This document shows, piece after piece, positions 62,216 to 64,000 of a DNA stretch of 64,000 bases. The DNA comes from Pholis gunnellus. Taxonomy: Eukaryota > Chordata > Actinopteri > Perciformes > Pholidae. The notes under the pieces are model-generated. The model made no database searches. It was not told the DNA's origin and was given only the letters and a program-made list of their open reading frames with translations. Position numbers and translations under genes: made by a program. How positions within the stretch are numbered: the stretch's first letter is position 1; the number at the start of each line of letters is the position of its first letter. Where the stretch lies: NCBI GenBank assembly GCA_910591455.2, contig OU342809.1, forward strand, positions 1,080,001 to 1,144,000, in the 5' to 3' direction.

Positions 62216-64000
62216 AACATTTATAAACTAATCGTCCTTCTTTGTAGAATCATTATTTGATCACAGTCACGAGGTCACGCACGGCAGGTTACAAAGATTC
62301 AGAGGTGCACCGCGACCGCTAGCGTAGCCTTAGCGTCACTTCCCGGCCCTCACGACAGCGACTATAAACTAGCTTCAGTCCCGTTCTCTCTGTTAGCTCT
62401 GTGTCGAGTCTCCTCATCCGTCTCTTTAGCTGCTCAATCCTCCGCTGTGTTCACCAGCTCGTCTCTAACGTTGAGATGAGAGATCACATTCTGTTACTTC
62501 AAACTACAACATAAAGTTCAGCTTTGTACCATTTTTTAGTTTGTATCCTGATATTAATCCTAATGTGTGTTAACGCCTCTATTTGACCTCCTGCAAGTAA
62601 ATCTTCTTTAGTTTTGTGTCAAATATTCAAGTTCTCTGACTGCTCAGATGCCCCAGAAATGAATTGATTAACTGAAATATGATTATGATGATGCGAGCAT
62701 TTATATGACAATTATTAAACATCACATTATAGAAAGAGAAACCTTAACAAGCCTAATTTCTTTAACTGAAGAGAACCCAAGTATCATTGTTCACTAGAAC
62801 ATCAGGGGATGAATGTCTTCCTGATTCTGACAACAAAGCAGAAGAAGAGGAGATGTAATGAGAGTCTGCAGAGGAAACCACAGAGAGCGAACAGCTGTGA
62901 CGTGAGTTCATTACGCCGCTTCGACAGCTGAAATGTGTTTTCTCCGCCTAAAGTAAAGGATGCCGGTGTTGTGCTTTCACCTCGGTGACCTGCAGCGTCG
63001 CGGCCGCTCTGAACTATCGATCGTCGGAGTTAATTGTTACGGTTATCTGATGTTCCTGAAGGGCGCTTTGAACGGCCGCGGAGATAATGATGGAGATCGG
63101 TATCAGAGGTCACGTCTCTTCAGCGCACGTACGCTCTCACAGACCAGGAAACATGTCAACGTATCCCCGTCTGCTGCTGACGGCTTCATTATTCTCCGTG
63201 CGACAGCATTAATAACAGATTTAAATGATCTGCCACCTGTCAATCACGCTCTTCTCTTTATTGTCCTCGCCGTGTTGGAGGCGATGGTGAGCGTCACAAT
63301 ATGAACCTGAGGCAGAGCGCTCTGTGTCTTCATCTAGTTAGTACATCCAGTCATAGTCTTCATAAAGATGAAGAGTATGATGCTGTTATTGTTCATCAGG
63401 CGTCCTCGTGTTCAACCCTTCAGTTCATGACAGACGGAGTCTCAAACATAATGACTGTACTTTGAGTTAATCCGTTCGTTTAGCCTCGAGATGTCTGGAG
63501 CAGATCTCAACGATCGCTTTGTTTATAATATAGAAATAAGACGGATCGTGTGAAAGCCTTTTCATTGGATGTCATGTCGTCTCTACTTCGTGCGGTGTAG
63601 ACACTCGTTAATGCAGCTCAGAGGAGCTGACGTAGAGATTACACAACAAACACAGGAATCAAACCTCATTATTATGTGTGTAAAGTTTAAAGGCTTCTGA
63701 TCCAGCTGATCACATCATTCCCCTTCAAACGTGTGCAGAGTGAGTGAGCAATATAAGAGAGAGCGTTATTGATTTACTATTTATCTATAATGCACTATAC
63801 TCTATAGTACAAATGTGAAAATACTGTTTGAGCCTTTAAGTTGACTTTCTTCCTCAACCTCTAAGTGATTTCTTTATGTTTTGCAAGTGAAAGAAAATGA
63901 AAGCACAGCATGTTCAGTATTAATAAGGTGCATTATGTGCTGCATAATTCAAGGGACACATGGTAAAGTCATATGGATCAATATTTTATTAGCATGTCAC

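Overview
This window is vertebrate nuclear DNA, almost certainly from a ray-finned fish of the percomorph type. The evidence is a split gene with 12 short exons and GT/AG junctions, very long (CA)n and (GT)n microsatellites, tRNA-derived SINE fragments, and several dispersed repeat families typical of teleost genomes. There are no operons, and most open reading frames longer than 60 codons lie on simple repeats.

Two genes are well supported. znf277 lies on the minus strand (3952-8215). All 12 coding exons can be joined in phase into an intact 438-residue protein with five C2H2 zinc fingers. immp2l lies on the plus strand. Its first coding exon (20690-20839) carries the catalytic-serine motif of this mitochondrial inner-membrane peptidase, and the next exon is at 25869-25972. 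No later exon was found, so about 38 kb of the right side appears to be one immp2l intron. The two genes are divergent. In mammals DOCK4 lies between them; here the roughly 12.5 kb gap holds no recognisable dock4 sequence. The gap is dominated by a 3.1 kb AT-rich tandem array (11987-15149) with nested higher-order periods. A third locus at the left end (2019-3256) is a decayed kinesin-14 motor fragment with a stop, missing segments and a frameshift.

The rest is repeat-rich non-coding DNA. A roughly 450-bp dispersed element, called R1 here, occurs in at least ten full or partial copies, and seven of them contain a close match to the CTCF core motif. Other families are a short MITE-like element with TTTAAGG termini (M2), an element sharing TTCCTGTGAAG-type sequence (M4), a repeat shared by 18.2 kb and 62.1 kb (M3), a Tc1-type fragment, SINE pieces, and an inverted pair at 33.4 and 37.6 kb. 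Minisatellites lie at 3.3, 5.3-5.9, 27.1, 34.2, 39.9 and 60.4 kb. Several arrays sit inside znf277 introns, directly against splice sites.

I see no new gene system. The points most worth following up are the structured AT array, the CTCF-bearing repeat family, the apparent loss or relocation of dock4, the duplicated immp2l start codon, and the tandem-repeat load in the znf277 introns.
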